NCBI GenBank assembly: GCA_028715215.1
Contig: JAQUSF010000017.1
Location: forward strand, 1 to 42,374
Reading direction: 5' to 3'
DNA: 42,374 nt
DNA from: Candidatus Zixiibacteriota bacterium
Lineage (GTDB): Bacteria > Zixibacteria > MSB-5A5 > GN15 > FEB-12
Part shown: piece after piece, positions 1 through 7,869 of the stretch
Layout of the letters: the number at the start of each line of letters is the position of its first letter
How positions within the stretch are numbered: the stretch's first letter is position 1
Made by a program: the position numbers and the translations under genes
Notes under the pieces: model-generated
What the model saw: only the letters and a program-made list of their open reading frames with translations
The model's database searches: none
What the model was told of the DNA's origin: nothing

Positions 1-663
1 GATCAGGCTGATGGTGACAGTGATGGTATAGGTGATGTCTGTGATAACTGCCCTTCGCTGGCTAACGCCGACCAGGCTGATGGTGACGGTGACGGTATCG
101 GCGATGTCTGTGATAATTGCCCTTCGCTGGCCAACGCTGATCAGGCTGATGGTGACAGTGATGGTATAGGTGATGTCTGTGATAACTGCCCTTCGCTGGC
201 TAACGCCGACCAGGCAGATGGTGACAGTGACGGTATTGGAGATGCCTGCGATAATTGTCCTTCGCTGGCTAATGCTGACCAGGCGGATGGTGACAGTGAC
301 GGTATTGGAGATGCCTGTGACAACTGTCCTTCACTGGCTAACGCCGACCAGGTGGATGGCGATAGTGATGGCATAGGCGATGCCTGTGACAACTGTCCAT
401 CACTGGCCAACGCTGATCAGGCAGATGGTGACAGTGATAGTATTGGTGATGCCTGTGACAACTGTCCATCACTGGCAAACGTCGACCAGGCTGATGGTGA
501 CAGTGATGGTATAGGTGATGTCTGTGATAACTGTTCGTCGCTGGCTAATGCTGACCAGGCGGATGGCGATAGTGATGGCATAGGCGATGCCTGTGACAAC
601 TGTCCATCGCTGGCCAATGCCGACCAGGCTGATAGTGATAATGATGGTATTGGTGATGCCTGT
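1..663 (+). repeat. Tandem 69-bp repeats encoding TSP3 units (9 full plus 1 partial)
   Basis: Units begin at 1, 70, 139, 208, 277, 346, 415, 484, 553 and 622 (the last partial). The units at 1-69 and 139-207 are identical base for base, with a different unit between them, which suggests recent duplication of a two-unit block. The unit at 484-552 carries NCSS instead of NCPS. The array continues upstream of the window, so copy number is unknown. Confidence 0.95.
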
Positions 664-1776
664 GAAGAAACCGGCAACTCCATTTATGGCTATGTGACTG
701 ATTCCTTGGGAGCTGTTGAAGGTGTTTTCATTGACCTCCTCGATTCCCTGGGGAAAGTAATTGACTCGGCCTCAACGGACGGTACCGGTCGTTATGAATT
801 TACCGGGCTGGTAGCAGGTGCCTACTATATTTATATATGGCTTCCGTTTGGTTATTCTGTTGCTCAGGATACCATACCGGTTACATTTAATGCCCAGGAT
901 GTCCGGGTGGATATTTATCTTGATGAAGCTCAGGGCAACAGACACTGGCGGGGCCGTGGTTATTGGTGGCATCAGATTCGCTGTCTTCTTACTGGACGCG
1001 GACGTGTACATGAATCATATGAAGTGATGTGTATTTACCTGGAAAGAATCAGGCTTTATTTTAACAGCCACCCGTGGTATCCTGTCAGAAGTGTTATAAT
1101 CAGGGCTGATGCCGGTTGTGAACAACGGCTGAGAGATTTGTACGACATTCTGAAACCGCGTTGGCGCTCGCGGTTCTTCTATCGCGCGCAGGCTGATTTT
1201 GTTGTCCTGCTGCTGAATCTGGTATCCGGTTATATTAGGCCGGGAACTGATATTGGCCTTGCCCGCCCGATGGGTGTTCCCGGTAATAACGGCTTCATCG
1301 CTTCGGGTGCTTCTCCGGTCACGGTTGCTCAGGCGGTGGTTTACAGTGACCGCCTGTTAACCGATAACGACCCGGCCAACGATGAAACAGTGTATCTGAT
1401 AGACAGCCTGATTAATACCGGCGAACCGGTACCGGCGGGCCTGGTTGACCCGGCGACTCCTCATGTCGATTTCTTCAGTCCGCTGGCGGTGGAGGAGGAA
1501 GTTCTGGTGCCGGAAGATTACGTGCTGGAGCAGAATTATCCGAACCCGTTCAATCCGCGGACTAATATTGACTTTGCCATACCTCGCAGCGGCCGGGTCA
1601 GCCTGCGGATATACAACGCCGTGGGACAGCTAATCGACGTTCTGGTCGATGAGTATATTGAAAGCGGTTATCATACTTATAGCTGGGATGCCGCCTCTTA
1701 TGCCAGCGGGGTTTATTTTTACCGTCTTGAGGTCGAGGACCTGGTTGAAACCAAAAAAATGCTGTTGTTAAAATAA
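1..1776 (+). CDS. Secreted TSP3-repeat protein with C-terminal sorting domain (5' partial)
   Basis: The frame is open from base 1, so the protein starts outside the window; the ORF-track start at 352 is only an internal Met. Residues 1-221 are tandem 23-residue thrombospondin-type-3-like repeats (DGDSDGIGDACDNCPSLANADQA), Asp-rich with paired Cys and expected to bind calcium. A carboxypeptidase-regulatory/SdrD-B-like beta domain follows (about 226-300, GYVTDSLGAVEGVFIDLLDS). The middle, about 310-500, I do not recognise. The last 80 residues begin EQNYPNPFNP and end VETKKMLLLK, the FlgD-Ig-like/type A sorting domain that in Bacteroidetes-like phyla directs proteins to a type IX-like secretion route. 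Extracellular or surface location is inferred. The gene ends just before a strong terminator. Biological role unknown. Confidence 0.85.
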   Translation, partial: DQADGDSDGIGDVCDNCPSLANADQADGDGDGIGDVCDNCPSLANADQADGDSDGIGDVCDNCPSLANADQADGDSDGIGDACDNCPSLANADQADGDSDGIGDACDNCPSLANADQVDGDSDGIGDACDNCPSLANADQADGDSDSIGDACDNCPSLANVDQADGDSDGIGDVCDNCSSLANADQADGDSDGIGDACDNCPSLANADQADSDNDGIGDACEETGNSIYGYVTDSLGAVEGVFIDLLDSLGKVIDSASTDGTGRYEFTGLVAGAYYIYIWLPFGYSVAQDTIPVTFNAQDVRVDIYLDEAQGNRHWRGRGYWWHQIRCLLTGRGRVHESYEVMCIYLERIRLYFNSHPWYPVRSVIIRADAGCEQRLRDLYDILKPRWRSRFFYRAQADFVVLLLNLVSGYIRPGTDIGLARPMGVPGNNGFIASGASPVTVAQAVVYSDRLLTDNDPANDETVYLIDSLINTGEPVPAGLVDPATPHVDFFSPLAVEEEVLVPEDYVLEQNYPNPFNPRTNIDFAIPRSGRVSLRIYNAVGQLIDVLVDEYIESGYHTYSWDAASYASGVYFYRLEVEDLVETKKMLLLK

Positions 1777-1818
1777 CTTGAATATCGGGGGTGTAATTCG
1801 GTGTCAAACGACCTCAGG

Positions 1819-1855
1819 AAAAAGGCACAGCCCGAAAGGGTTGTGCCTTTTTTTA
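1819..1855 (+). terminator. Rho-independent terminator, probably bidirectional
   Basis: The arms AAAAAGGCACAGCCC and GGGTTGTGCCTTTTT pair over 15 bp with one G-T wobble around a GAAA tetraloop, followed by a T run. The opposite strand also ends in Ts, so it can stop both the secreted-protein gene and the minus-strand exporter operon that ends at 1887. Confidence 0.9.
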
Positions 1856-1886
1856 TAGCCGCATTATCTTCGAACGCTCTATTTCA

Positions 1887-2039
1887 TCAGACTTCGAAAA
1901 AGGTATGACTGACCCATACCAGGATGCCTATCAGGACAATACCCAGGACGATACTCCAGGTTATCAGTTTCTTTTCAATCGGCAGCAGCGGTTCAACCGC
2001 CATCTTCTGTAATTCTTCATGTATTTTTGGTTCTTCCAT
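1887..2039 (-). CDS. Small single-span membrane protein (50 aa) coupled to the YeiH-like exporter
   Basis: This gene is too short for the ORF track. The minus strand reads MEEPKIHEELQKMAVEPLLP, then a charged turn and one hydrophobic segment (about residues 26-43, ITWSIVLGIVLIGILVWV), ending SHTFFEV. Its ribosome site TAAGGAGCC starts with the stop codon of the exporter gene, 10 nt upstream, so translational coupling is likely. The cytoplasmic acidic N-terminus and single helix resemble accessory subunits of transporters. I do not recognise a family. A role with the exporter is inferred from position only. Confidence 0.72.
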   Translation of the reverse strand: MEEPKIHEELQKMAVEPLLPIEKKLITWSIVLGIVLIGILVWVSHTFFEV

Positions 2040-2049
2040 TATTGGCTCC

Positions 2050-3507
2050 TTATAAAACCGGCGGTTTGACGCCGTTAAAAAATAACCAGGATATCAGCAA
2101 GCCTATCCAGATTATGAATCCGAATAAGCAGATAACATAAACCAGGGCCAGCCGGCCGATACCTTCCTGCCAGAGTTTACGGAAATTAGACACCACGCCG
2201 ATTGTGAAGAATGTCATGACGAAGAAAATACTGCGAAAGACATTACCCTGTCCCATCGCGGTCTTAGCCTGACTTACCCAGTTCGGTAGAAGAATGCCAA
2301 TGAGGATAATGACAAAGAACGTGAACATGTAACCGAGGATGAATTTGGGGAACCGGTCCCACATCTGGCGGGCTTTGATTTTTTCGCCGGGAAGGCGTTG
2401 AATTTTAGCCGACCAGATCCAGGCCAGGATGAATGCCCAGACAGCGATAAAGACGTCAATGAATACTTTCACGGTCGTAGTCGTGGCCATGATCCAGCCC
2501 TGCTGGTATTGAATGCCCTGTTCGGCCAGGGCTTTTGTGAGGATCAGTGATTCCGTGATTGCCCCGCTGGCGACTGCAGCACCGTCGGTTTTGACAGCCA
2601 GGCCCATCCAGGCACCGGCCACCAGGGGCTCGTTGTACAAAAAATTCTGAGCGATAAAGGGAAGGAGTATCAGCTCAACCACGGCGAAAATGACTACCAG
2701 GGAGGAAACCATAATAGGGACTACCGGCCGGGCTTTAATTGCCGAACCGGTAGCAATGGCGGCGGAAACACCGCAAATGGAAATCCCGCTGGCCAGCGGA
2801 ACCGCCCATTCCCGGCTGAATTTAAAATATTTCCGGGCGATAAAATATACCAGCGCCCAGTAAATAAGGTAGGCTTCCACGATGGCGCACAAGCCGCGAA
2901 ACATCACTGACGTAGCCAGGCCCAGCTGTTCCGCGGCGGTGATACCGAGGAAACCGCCCAGGATAACAATAGCCGTTTTTATATATAGTTCCGGGCGGAT
3001 AGCTTCGCCCATCACCCGGGAAAATCCGGGCGCAAAATTACCGATGAATAAGCCCGCCAGAAGAGCGATTATATAACCGGCTTCAAGAGTCAAATTTAAC
3101 GACCAGGATATCCCGTAATTATCCAACTGGTTGGGAGTGGCCGCGATGTAAGCCCAGCCGCCGATTATCCAGCAGATATAACTTATGAAAAATACCAGGG
3201 TGAATCCGAGTACGAATTTTTTCAAATTGGCTTTGAGCCAGTATGCCCCGACCATGAAAATAACCAGAAGAAAAAGATAGGTGATGAGCAGGGAAAGTAA
3301 TCCCGGAAGATTGGCATAGTTGCCGGAGGTGGGTTTAAGGGCCATTGCCAGATTAGTCCATACTTTGGTCGTTATTACCCAGCCTAAAATATCCCAATTT
3401 ATAAAAGCAGTTAAAGACAAAAGGAAGATGAATAAACCGATCACGACCGCCAGCCAGTCTTCACTGATTTTTGCTTCTCCTGTTTTTAAGGAAACTTTTG
3501 TGTCCAA
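2050..3507 (-). CDS. YeiH/UPF0324-family putative sulfate or sulfite exporter
   Basis: Polytopic inner-membrane protein of 485 aa with roughly 11-12 hydrophobic helices. The family glycine/alanine-rich stretches are visible: GGFLGITAAEQLG (about 185), SGISICGVSAAIATGSAI (about 240) and AGAWMGLAVKTDGAAVASGAI (about 295). These match the putative sulfate exporter family (Cons_hypoth698). Typical YeiH is about 350 aa, so this is a long form with extra helices at both ends. The start is TTG at 3507 behind AAAGGAGGG with 7-nt spacing. A perfect palindrome lies about 75-90 bases upstream. Substrate is not proven by sequence; members are linked to sulfite, sulfate or taurine metabolism. Confidence 0.85.
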   Translation of the reverse strand: MDTKVSLKTGEAKISEDWLAVVIGLFIFLLSLTAFINWDILGWVITTKVWTNLAMALKPTSGNYANLPGLLSLLITYLFLLVIFMVGAYWLKANLKKFVLGFTLVFFISYICWIIGGWAYIAATPNQLDNYGISWSLNLTLEAGYIIALLAGLFIGNFAPGFSRVMGEAIRPELYIKTAIVILGGFLGITAAEQLGLATSVMFRGLCAIVEAYLIYWALVYFIARKYFKFSREWAVPLASGISICGVSAAIATGSAIKARPVVPIMVSSLVVIFAVVELILLPFIAQNFLYNEPLVAGAWMGLAVKTDGAAVASGAITESLILTKALAEQGIQYQQGWIMATTTTVKVFIDVFIAVWAFILAWIWSAKIQRLPGEKIKARQMWDRFPKFILGYMFTFFVIILIGILLPNWVSQAKTAMGQGNVFRSIFFVMTFFTIGVVSNFRKLWQEGIGRLALVYVICLFGFIIWIGLLISWLFFNGVKPPVL

Positions 3508-3579
3508 TTATGCCCTCCTTTAACTTGCCCTCAATGGTTTTTATTCTAATTTGTTAATAGTATGGCATTTCTTTAAAAA

Positions 3580-3597
3580 TAGTGAATTTATTCACTA
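3580..3597. promoter_or_regulatory. Perfect palindromic operator upstream of the exporter
   Basis: TAGTGAAT-TT-ATTCACTA is an 18-bp perfect inverted repeat. Read as GTGA-N6-TCAC it has the geometry of Crp/Fnr-superfamily sites. It lies 73-90 bases upstream of the exporter start codon. A possible minus-strand -10 (TAGAAT, 3548-3543) sits between the two, with no good -35, which would fit an activated promoter. Which regulator binds is unknown. Confidence 0.55.
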
Positions 3598-3610
3598 AGA
3601 TTACAGCTCG

Positions 3611-3646
3611 TTATTTTATTAGTCAAGATTTATAATTGTAAAATAA
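3611..3646. repeat. Inverted repeat TTATTTTA/TAAAATAA in the exporter upstream region
   Basis: Two perfect 8-bp AT-only arms are separated by 20 bases, between the response-regulator stop and the exporter operator. It could be a weak hairpin or a second protein site. Its AT-only composition means chance is a real alternative. Confidence 0.25.
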
Positions 3647-3764
3647 TCAGGTCGGGAAGTACCCGGTTTAGTCGGTCATGAATTAATTTCTTTTAAGCAA
3701 ATTTAATAAACCCGGGAGAATTTTAGTAATATCCGCCAGACAAGGAGCCTTCTCGAAGACAGGT

Positions 3765-4466
3765 TTATTCTTCGACCAGGATGTAACCTTCACTGCGTAC
3801 GGATTTGATCAATTGAGGATTTATACTGTTATCCTGAAGTTTTCTTTTGAGGCGCGATATCCGGTTATCGATACAGCGGTCAAGGCCGTCGTACTCGGTT
3901 TTTAACAGTACCTGGTAAAGGGACTCCCGGGAAACTATGCGGTTTTTGTTTGAAGCCAGAAGCCATAGTAAATCAAACTCGGAAGCGGTCAGATTTATTT
4001 CCCGGTTATCGATCGAGACCACCCGTTTGGTTTTATCGAGCAGGATATTTCCGATTTGCAGGTTAGGCTTTTGGTTATCGGGCGGAATAGCGACTTTGGA
4101 AACATTGGTTTTCATCGAGAAGTGTTTTATCCGGTCAGTCATGATTTGTCCGGTTACCGGAGCCGTTAGGAAATCGTCTGCCCCGCAATCCAGAAGGGCT
4201 TTTTTATATTCGGTATTGTTGTGGGGAGCGATGACAAGAATCGAACCTTCAAAATATCGGCGAATTTTCGAGCATAGTGAAAGCGTCTTTAAAGAAGAGC
4301 CGTCAGTGTTGACTATTAAAACCTGTGGTTTTTCAGTCATTAAAAGGGGCAATATTTTATGGTGTGAGAGCTCCATTGTTGTTTTGATTTCACACTCGTC
4401 CAACCAGTCACCCTCGATATCCGGCAATGAGGGGTCGGTCTTAAGAATTAAGAGTTTAGGTTTCAT
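3765..4466 (-). CDS. OmpR/PhoB-type response regulator with degenerate receiver
   Basis: I start the protein at MKPKLLILKTD (4466), where a receiver domain normally begins. The longer ORF from 4619 adds 51 residues with no receiver match and no ribosome site. The N-terminal ~115 residues have the receiver pattern, but the phospho-accepting Asp position reads VLIVN and the conserved Lys of the 'KP' motif is Ala (LTAPV). The C-terminal ~100 residues are a clear winged-helix DNA-binding domain (INLTASEFDLLWLLASNKNRIVSRESLYQ, then IDNRISRLKRKL and SVRSEGYIL). It is probably phosphorylation-independent. No histidine kinase is adjacent. It is divergent from the permease at 4818 and upstream of the exporter, so it may control one or both. 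Confidence 0.83.
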   Translation of the reverse strand: MKPKLLILKTDPSLPDIEGDWLDECEIKTTMELSHHKILPLLMTEKPQVLIVNTDGSSLKTLSLCSKIRRYFEGSILVIAPHNNTEYKKALLDCGADDFLTAPVTGQIMTDRIKHFSMKTNVSKVAIPPDNQKPNLQIGNILLDKTKRVVSIDNREINLTASEFDLLWLLASNKNRIVSRESLYQVLLKTEYDGLDRCIDNRISRLKRKLQDNSINPQLIKSVRSEGYILVEE

Positions 4467-4817
4467 ACTTTTCAATAATCCCTGACCTTGGCATATTTTT
4501 CCTAATAAGACAGGCAGCCTGTAAAAAAAGATTAATAGGCGGATAAAAAAAGTGGATTCCGCCAGGTCGAACAGACCTTTGCCATATTGAATAATTGTGA
4601 CAAACAATTTCTTCCGCATCGGCGGTAAAGTGTCACAGGACAGGTTTATATTATCCTGAATTAAACTAATCTATTTACTTTCTGCTGGTTCGGACTGGAA
4701 AACAAAATGCGGGAAACGAACCGCGGTTTTTATAAATCTTGACTTTTCTGATTCCGTATTGTTTGATTTCCTGACTATTAAGGTTTGGAAACCCCGGGAA
4801 GAACGGTTATAGAGGTT
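4467..4817. other. Divergent intergenic region between response regulator and permease
   Basis: These 351 bases separate two divergent genes if the starts chosen here are right. They hold a possible plus-strand promoter (4739-4767) and the open but unconvincing 51-codon extension of the response regulator. I see no other structure. Confidence 0.5.
4739..4767 (+). promoter_or_regulatory. Candidate sigma-70 promoter for the permease
   Basis: TTGACT, 17 bases, then TTTGAT: 5/6 and 4/6 matches to the -35 and -10 consensus with ideal spacing. It would start transcription near 4774, leaving a normal leader before ATG 4818 but only about 11 nt before the TTG at 4785. Confidence 0.4.
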
Positions 4818-6032
4818 ATGAATTCAATTGTGCTGGTTGTTTTTATAGTTGTTTATCTGGGGATGATACTGGGACGCCTTCCCTGGCTGGCACTGGACCG
4901 AACCGGGGTAGCTCTTCTGGGCGCTATCCTTCTGATAGTTACCGGGGTGGTGAGCGACCAGCAGCTAATCTCTGCGGTGGATGTACCCACGATTGTTCTC
5001 CTTTTTGGCTTGATGGTTCTTTCCGGGCAGTTTCGTCTGAGTGGCTTTTATTCCAAGCTTGTTCGTCAAATTGGCTGGCTGGATATAACTCCCGGCCAGT
5101 TACTGGCTTTGTTTATTGCCGTGGTTGGGGTGCTTTCGGCGGTTCTGGCTAACGATATTGTCTGTCTGGCCATGACACCGGTGATAATCGAAGTCTGTAT
5201 CAAGCGGCGGCTCGACCCCAAGCCTTTTTTGCTGGCGTTGGCCTGTGCCGCTAATGTCGGCTCGGCAGCCACTCTCATCGGCAACCCGCAGAATATTCTC
5301 ATCGGCCAGGTTCTGAACCTGTCCTTCAGCGGGTATATGCTCGATGCCGTCTTACCCTCGGCGGTCGGCCTGGTCATCACCGGGGCAGTAATTGCCCGCC
5401 TGACAGAGGGAAAATGGAAACGGGAGACAAAAATGCCCCGGATTCAGGCTCCCGCTTTTAACCGGTGGCAGACTTACAAGGGGATGTTTCTGCTGGTCGG
5501 CATCCTGGTCATTTTTTTGGCTAACATCTGGCCTCGTGATATAGTCGCCCTGGCGGTTGCGGCGGTATTGCTCTGTTCCCGAAAAATGCGTTCCCGCGAC
5601 ATGCTGGGTCTTATCGACTGGCAGTTATTAGTGCTGTTTATTTCGCTTTTTGTCGTCAATTATGCCGTTAATGAAACCGGCTATCTGCAGAAATTACAGG
5701 CCGACCTGAGCGGAATGGGGGTGGATATCGGCCTTCCGGCCCCGCTTTTTATAGTATCCGTTTTCTTAAGCAACCTGGTATCGAACGTCCCGGCGGTGAT
5801 GCTGTTGTTGAAGGCTTCGAATCATCCCGCCGCCGGTTCCATACTGGCGCTATCATCTACTTTGGCGGGCAATCTGCTGGTGGTCGGCTCCATCGCCAAT
5901 ATTATCGTCATTGACCAGGCTGCCCGGCTGGGTATCAGGATATCCTGGCGGGAACATGCCCGTATCGGAGTTCCCGTCACTCTTCTGACTCTGGGAGTGG
6001 CCGCTCTCTGGCTGTGGTTTAGGTCATTTTAA
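4818..6032 (+). CDS. ArsB/NhaD/SLC13-type anion permease
   Basis: Hydrophobic 404-aa inner-membrane transporter of the ion transporter superfamily. It has two helical halves, each with a signature: ANVGSAATLIGNPQNILIG in the first (about residue 147) and SNLVSNVPAVMLLL in the second (about 315). ANDIVCLAMTPVIIE also fits the ArsB/citrate-type fold. Such proteins move dicarboxylates, sulfate, arsenite or Na+/H+, and the sequence alone does not choose. The ORF track begins at TTG 4785. I prefer ATG 4818 (MNSIVLVVFIVVYL) because the first membrane helix begins at once and the candidate promoter fits. Divergent from the response regulator. Confidence 0.8.
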   Translation: MNSIVLVVFIVVYLGMILGRLPWLALDRTGVALLGAILLIVTGVVSDQQLISAVDVPTIVLLFGLMVLSGQFRLSGFYSKLVRQIGWLDITPGQLLALFIAVVGVLSAVLANDIVCLAMTPVIIEVCIKRRLDPKPFLLALACAANVGSAATLIGNPQNILIGQVLNLSFSGYMLDAVLPSAVGLVITGAVIARLTEGKWKRETKMPRIQAPAFNRWQTYKGMFLLVGILVIFLANIWPRDIVALAVAAVLLCSRKMRSRDMLGLIDWQLLVLFISLFVVNYAVNETGYLQKLQADLSGMGVDIGLPAPLFIVSVFLSNLVSNVPAVMLLLKASNHPAAGSILALSSTLAGNLLVVGSIANIIVIDQAARLGIRISWREHARIGVPVTLLTLGVAALWLWFRSF

Positions 6033-6192
6033 AATAAATCGTTTTAAAGGAGCACTTTTTTTTACAACTTTGGGGAAATTATACGAATTCCACTTATATA
6101 TTCCGTTTAAATACCAGAAGGTGCTTTAAAGCTGGAATCGGCAATTACCAGCCGTAATTAAAAAAAGCTGACCCGGAAAGGAGAAATTTAAT

Positions 6193-6540
6193 ATGGCCAG
6201 ACCATTTGATTTTGACGAGAACATTAAACAAAAAGCTTTTTTCCGTCAATGGAATAAATGCGCCCATTGTGGTCGAAGTCTTATTGATGTTTATGATCAT
6301 GCTCATCATATAGTGCCGAATCAACTGGGAAAGCCAGGCAATCCCGACGACTGCTGGATGTGTGGTTCCGATAACTGTGTTGTGTTGTGTGACACTTGTC
6401 ATAATCGTATTCATGAAAATGGTAATTTTCGCTCCGGGGCAGTGGCTTCTCCCGACGATTTTCCTTATTCTCACGGTCGTCAAAAAGTGGAACATCAAGT
6501 CTGGGTGTCAAGGATGAGAGCTCGCTTTTGGAAAAAGTGA
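6193..6540 (+). CDS. Small HNH-family nuclease-like protein
   Basis: 115 aa, started by ATG behind AAAGGAG. The zinc and HNH motif is laid out as CAHCG (residues 24-28), DHAHHIVPNQ (36-45), then NCVVLCDTCHNRIHENG. The paired HH, the NxxxLC and the CHxxxH spacing fit a His-Me-finger HNH endonuclease with two CxxC zinc knuckles. Stand-alone domains of this kind occur as toxin tips, mobile-element nucleases or repair enzymes. No immunity gene, toxin scaffold or intron is visible beside it. The downstream gene is on the other strand and unrelated. Activity is inferred from the motifs. Confidence 0.7.
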   Translation: MARPFDFDENIKQKAFFRQWNKCAHCGRSLIDVYDHAHHIVPNQLGKPGNPDDCWMCGSDNCVVLCDTCHNRIHENGNFRSGAVASPDDFPYSHGRQKVEHQVWVSRMRARFWKK

Positions 6541-6672
6541 CTTTGCTGGCATTTCTTAATGCTGCTGTTATTATTCTTCTTATGACGATTATAGAATTGT
6601 CAAGAGATATAGCCAGGGTAAATTAGGAGTTGAGGCGCTCATGTTTTTCATCTCGTCCAGTAAAACAAGCCA

Positions 6673-7869
6673 CTATTTCAACTGGTTCAGGATCTCGGCA
6701 TTTATCCAGTAGTATTTAGGATTGGCGGTAATATATATGGTGCCTACAGCTCTTATGAAAAACAGATGTAAACCATCCGGAGATATGGATGGGAATCGTT
6801 CAAAATGCTTGGTATTTATGGCAATTCCGAGATTAATCGGCTCTCCCCAGGTACTGTCTGGTTTAAGGTAACTTATATAAAGGTCGGAATTACCTACATA
6901 ACCGGGAACTGACATTGATTGGAAAAGAATGTATTTTTCATCAGGGTCAACGCAGGCATCCATCAAATCCGGTGTTATATTGATCATGCCCGGTATTATT
7001 TCCGGTTCGGAATATTCGCCATTGACATATTTACAACAATAAATTCTGGGATAAAAGCCTCCCCGCTGGACTGCCGAAAAGTACAGGTTGCCATTTCGGC
7101 TTACGGACGGATTCATGACATACCAGAGGGTATCTAAAGTCACTTCGATTGGTATGGGGTCTGACCAGCCGGAATCGGTCCGTACTACGTACCAGACGCC
7201 TTCAGGATTCCCCGGATACCCCGGGGTTGGTCTGATGGATGTAAAAAAAATTTTGGTCCCATCACAGGAAAACGATGGTCCATGGTCATCGCCATCGGGT
7301 AAGGCGAACGAGGCTATTTCAGGAGTTGTGAAATTTACACCGTTAAAATAGGTGAAATAAATAGTTTCCCAGGGGCCACCATTGACTATACCCGACCAAA
7401 AAATTTCAGAACAGTCGGGGGAAATTGCCAACTGGCCATGAGGTACTTTATTTAAAGATAGTATTTCCTCATAAAAAATCCTGGCGGTCAAACCCGGTGA
7501 CCGCTGTCCGAAACAACATTTGTCAATGATAGATGAACAGTCGCCTGGTTCTTTATGGGAAAGGTACAAATGATCGATTATCGCGGTAATGTCGCTGATA
7601 TCAGGGTAATCGCCGCTGCCGTTAACATCAGCCTCCTCAAGGCAGCAAAGCTCCTCATGGCTGATATATAAATTATCAATTAAACGGGTAATATCAGATA
7701 TATCCGGTTCCTCGATTTCGGAACAGTCAACATTGCCTGCTTTATCGAGACAGCAACAGCTGCTGCCAGTATTTATAGAGATTGTTTTGAAATCTGATTT
7801 TTCGCGTGCAGATGATGAGGATAATAAAAGAAGAAGGATAACCATAACTCCAATTGTTTTATAAAACAT
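6673..7869 (-). CDS. Exported dockerin-like plus beta-propeller (PD40/TolB-like) protein
   Basis: The start at 7869 (MFYKTIGVMVILLLLL) is 8 nt after AAGGAA, 10 codons inside the ORF-track start, and gives a clean signal peptide of about 22 residues. Residues ~45-111 hold two dockerin-type units (NVDCSEIEEPDISDITRLID and EADVNGSGDYPDISDITAIIDHLYLSHKE), with Asp-rich calcium loops and flanking Cys. The rest (about 125-398) carries repeated blades such as ISPDCSEIFWSG, FSCDGTKIFFTS, VSRNGNLYFSA, VDPDEKYILFQS and ISPDGLHLFFIRA, typical of WD40-like PD40 propellers. The dockerin sits directly after the signal peptide, which is an unusual order. Monocistronic. Probably an extracellular or surface protein of unknown binding function. 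Confidence 0.82.
   Translation of the reverse strand: MFYKTIGVMVILLLLLSSSSAREKSDFKTISINTGSSCCCLDKAGNVDCSEIEEPDISDITRLIDNLYISHEELCCLEEADVNGSGDYPDISDITAIIDHLYLSHKEPGDCSSIIDKCCFGQRSPGLTARIFYEEILSLNKVPHGQLAISPDCSEIFWSGIVNGGPWETIYFTYFNGVNFTTPEIASFALPDGDDHGPSFSCDGTKIFFTSIRPTPGYPGNPEGVWYVVRTDSGWSDPIPIEVTLDTLWYVMNPSVSRNGNLYFSAVQRGGFYPRIYCCKYVNGEYSEPEIIPGMINITPDLMDACVDPDEKYILFQSMSVPGYVGNSDLYISYLKPDSTWGEPINLGIAINTKHFERFPSISPDGLHLFFIRAVGTIYITANPKYYWINAEILNQLK

Noticed and set aside
1-663. Possible CRISPR array, because of regular 69-bp repeats
   Set aside because: There are no unique spacers; the repeats are contiguous, in frame and encode calcium-binding units.
141-683. Antisense ORFs 141..410 and 417..683 on the minus strand (repetitive Ser/Pro/Ala proteins)
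   Set aside because: They are mirror readings of the tandem TSP3 repeats; the sense frame has a clear family, a sorting domain and a terminator.
3937-4485. 182-aa plus-strand ORF
   Set aside because: Shadow of the response-regulator gene, whose winged-helix domain is unmistakable on the other strand.
6145-6511. Minus-strand ORFs 6145..6498 and 6281..6511
   Set aside because: Opposite the HNH gene, which has motifs and a ribosome site; the shadows have neither.
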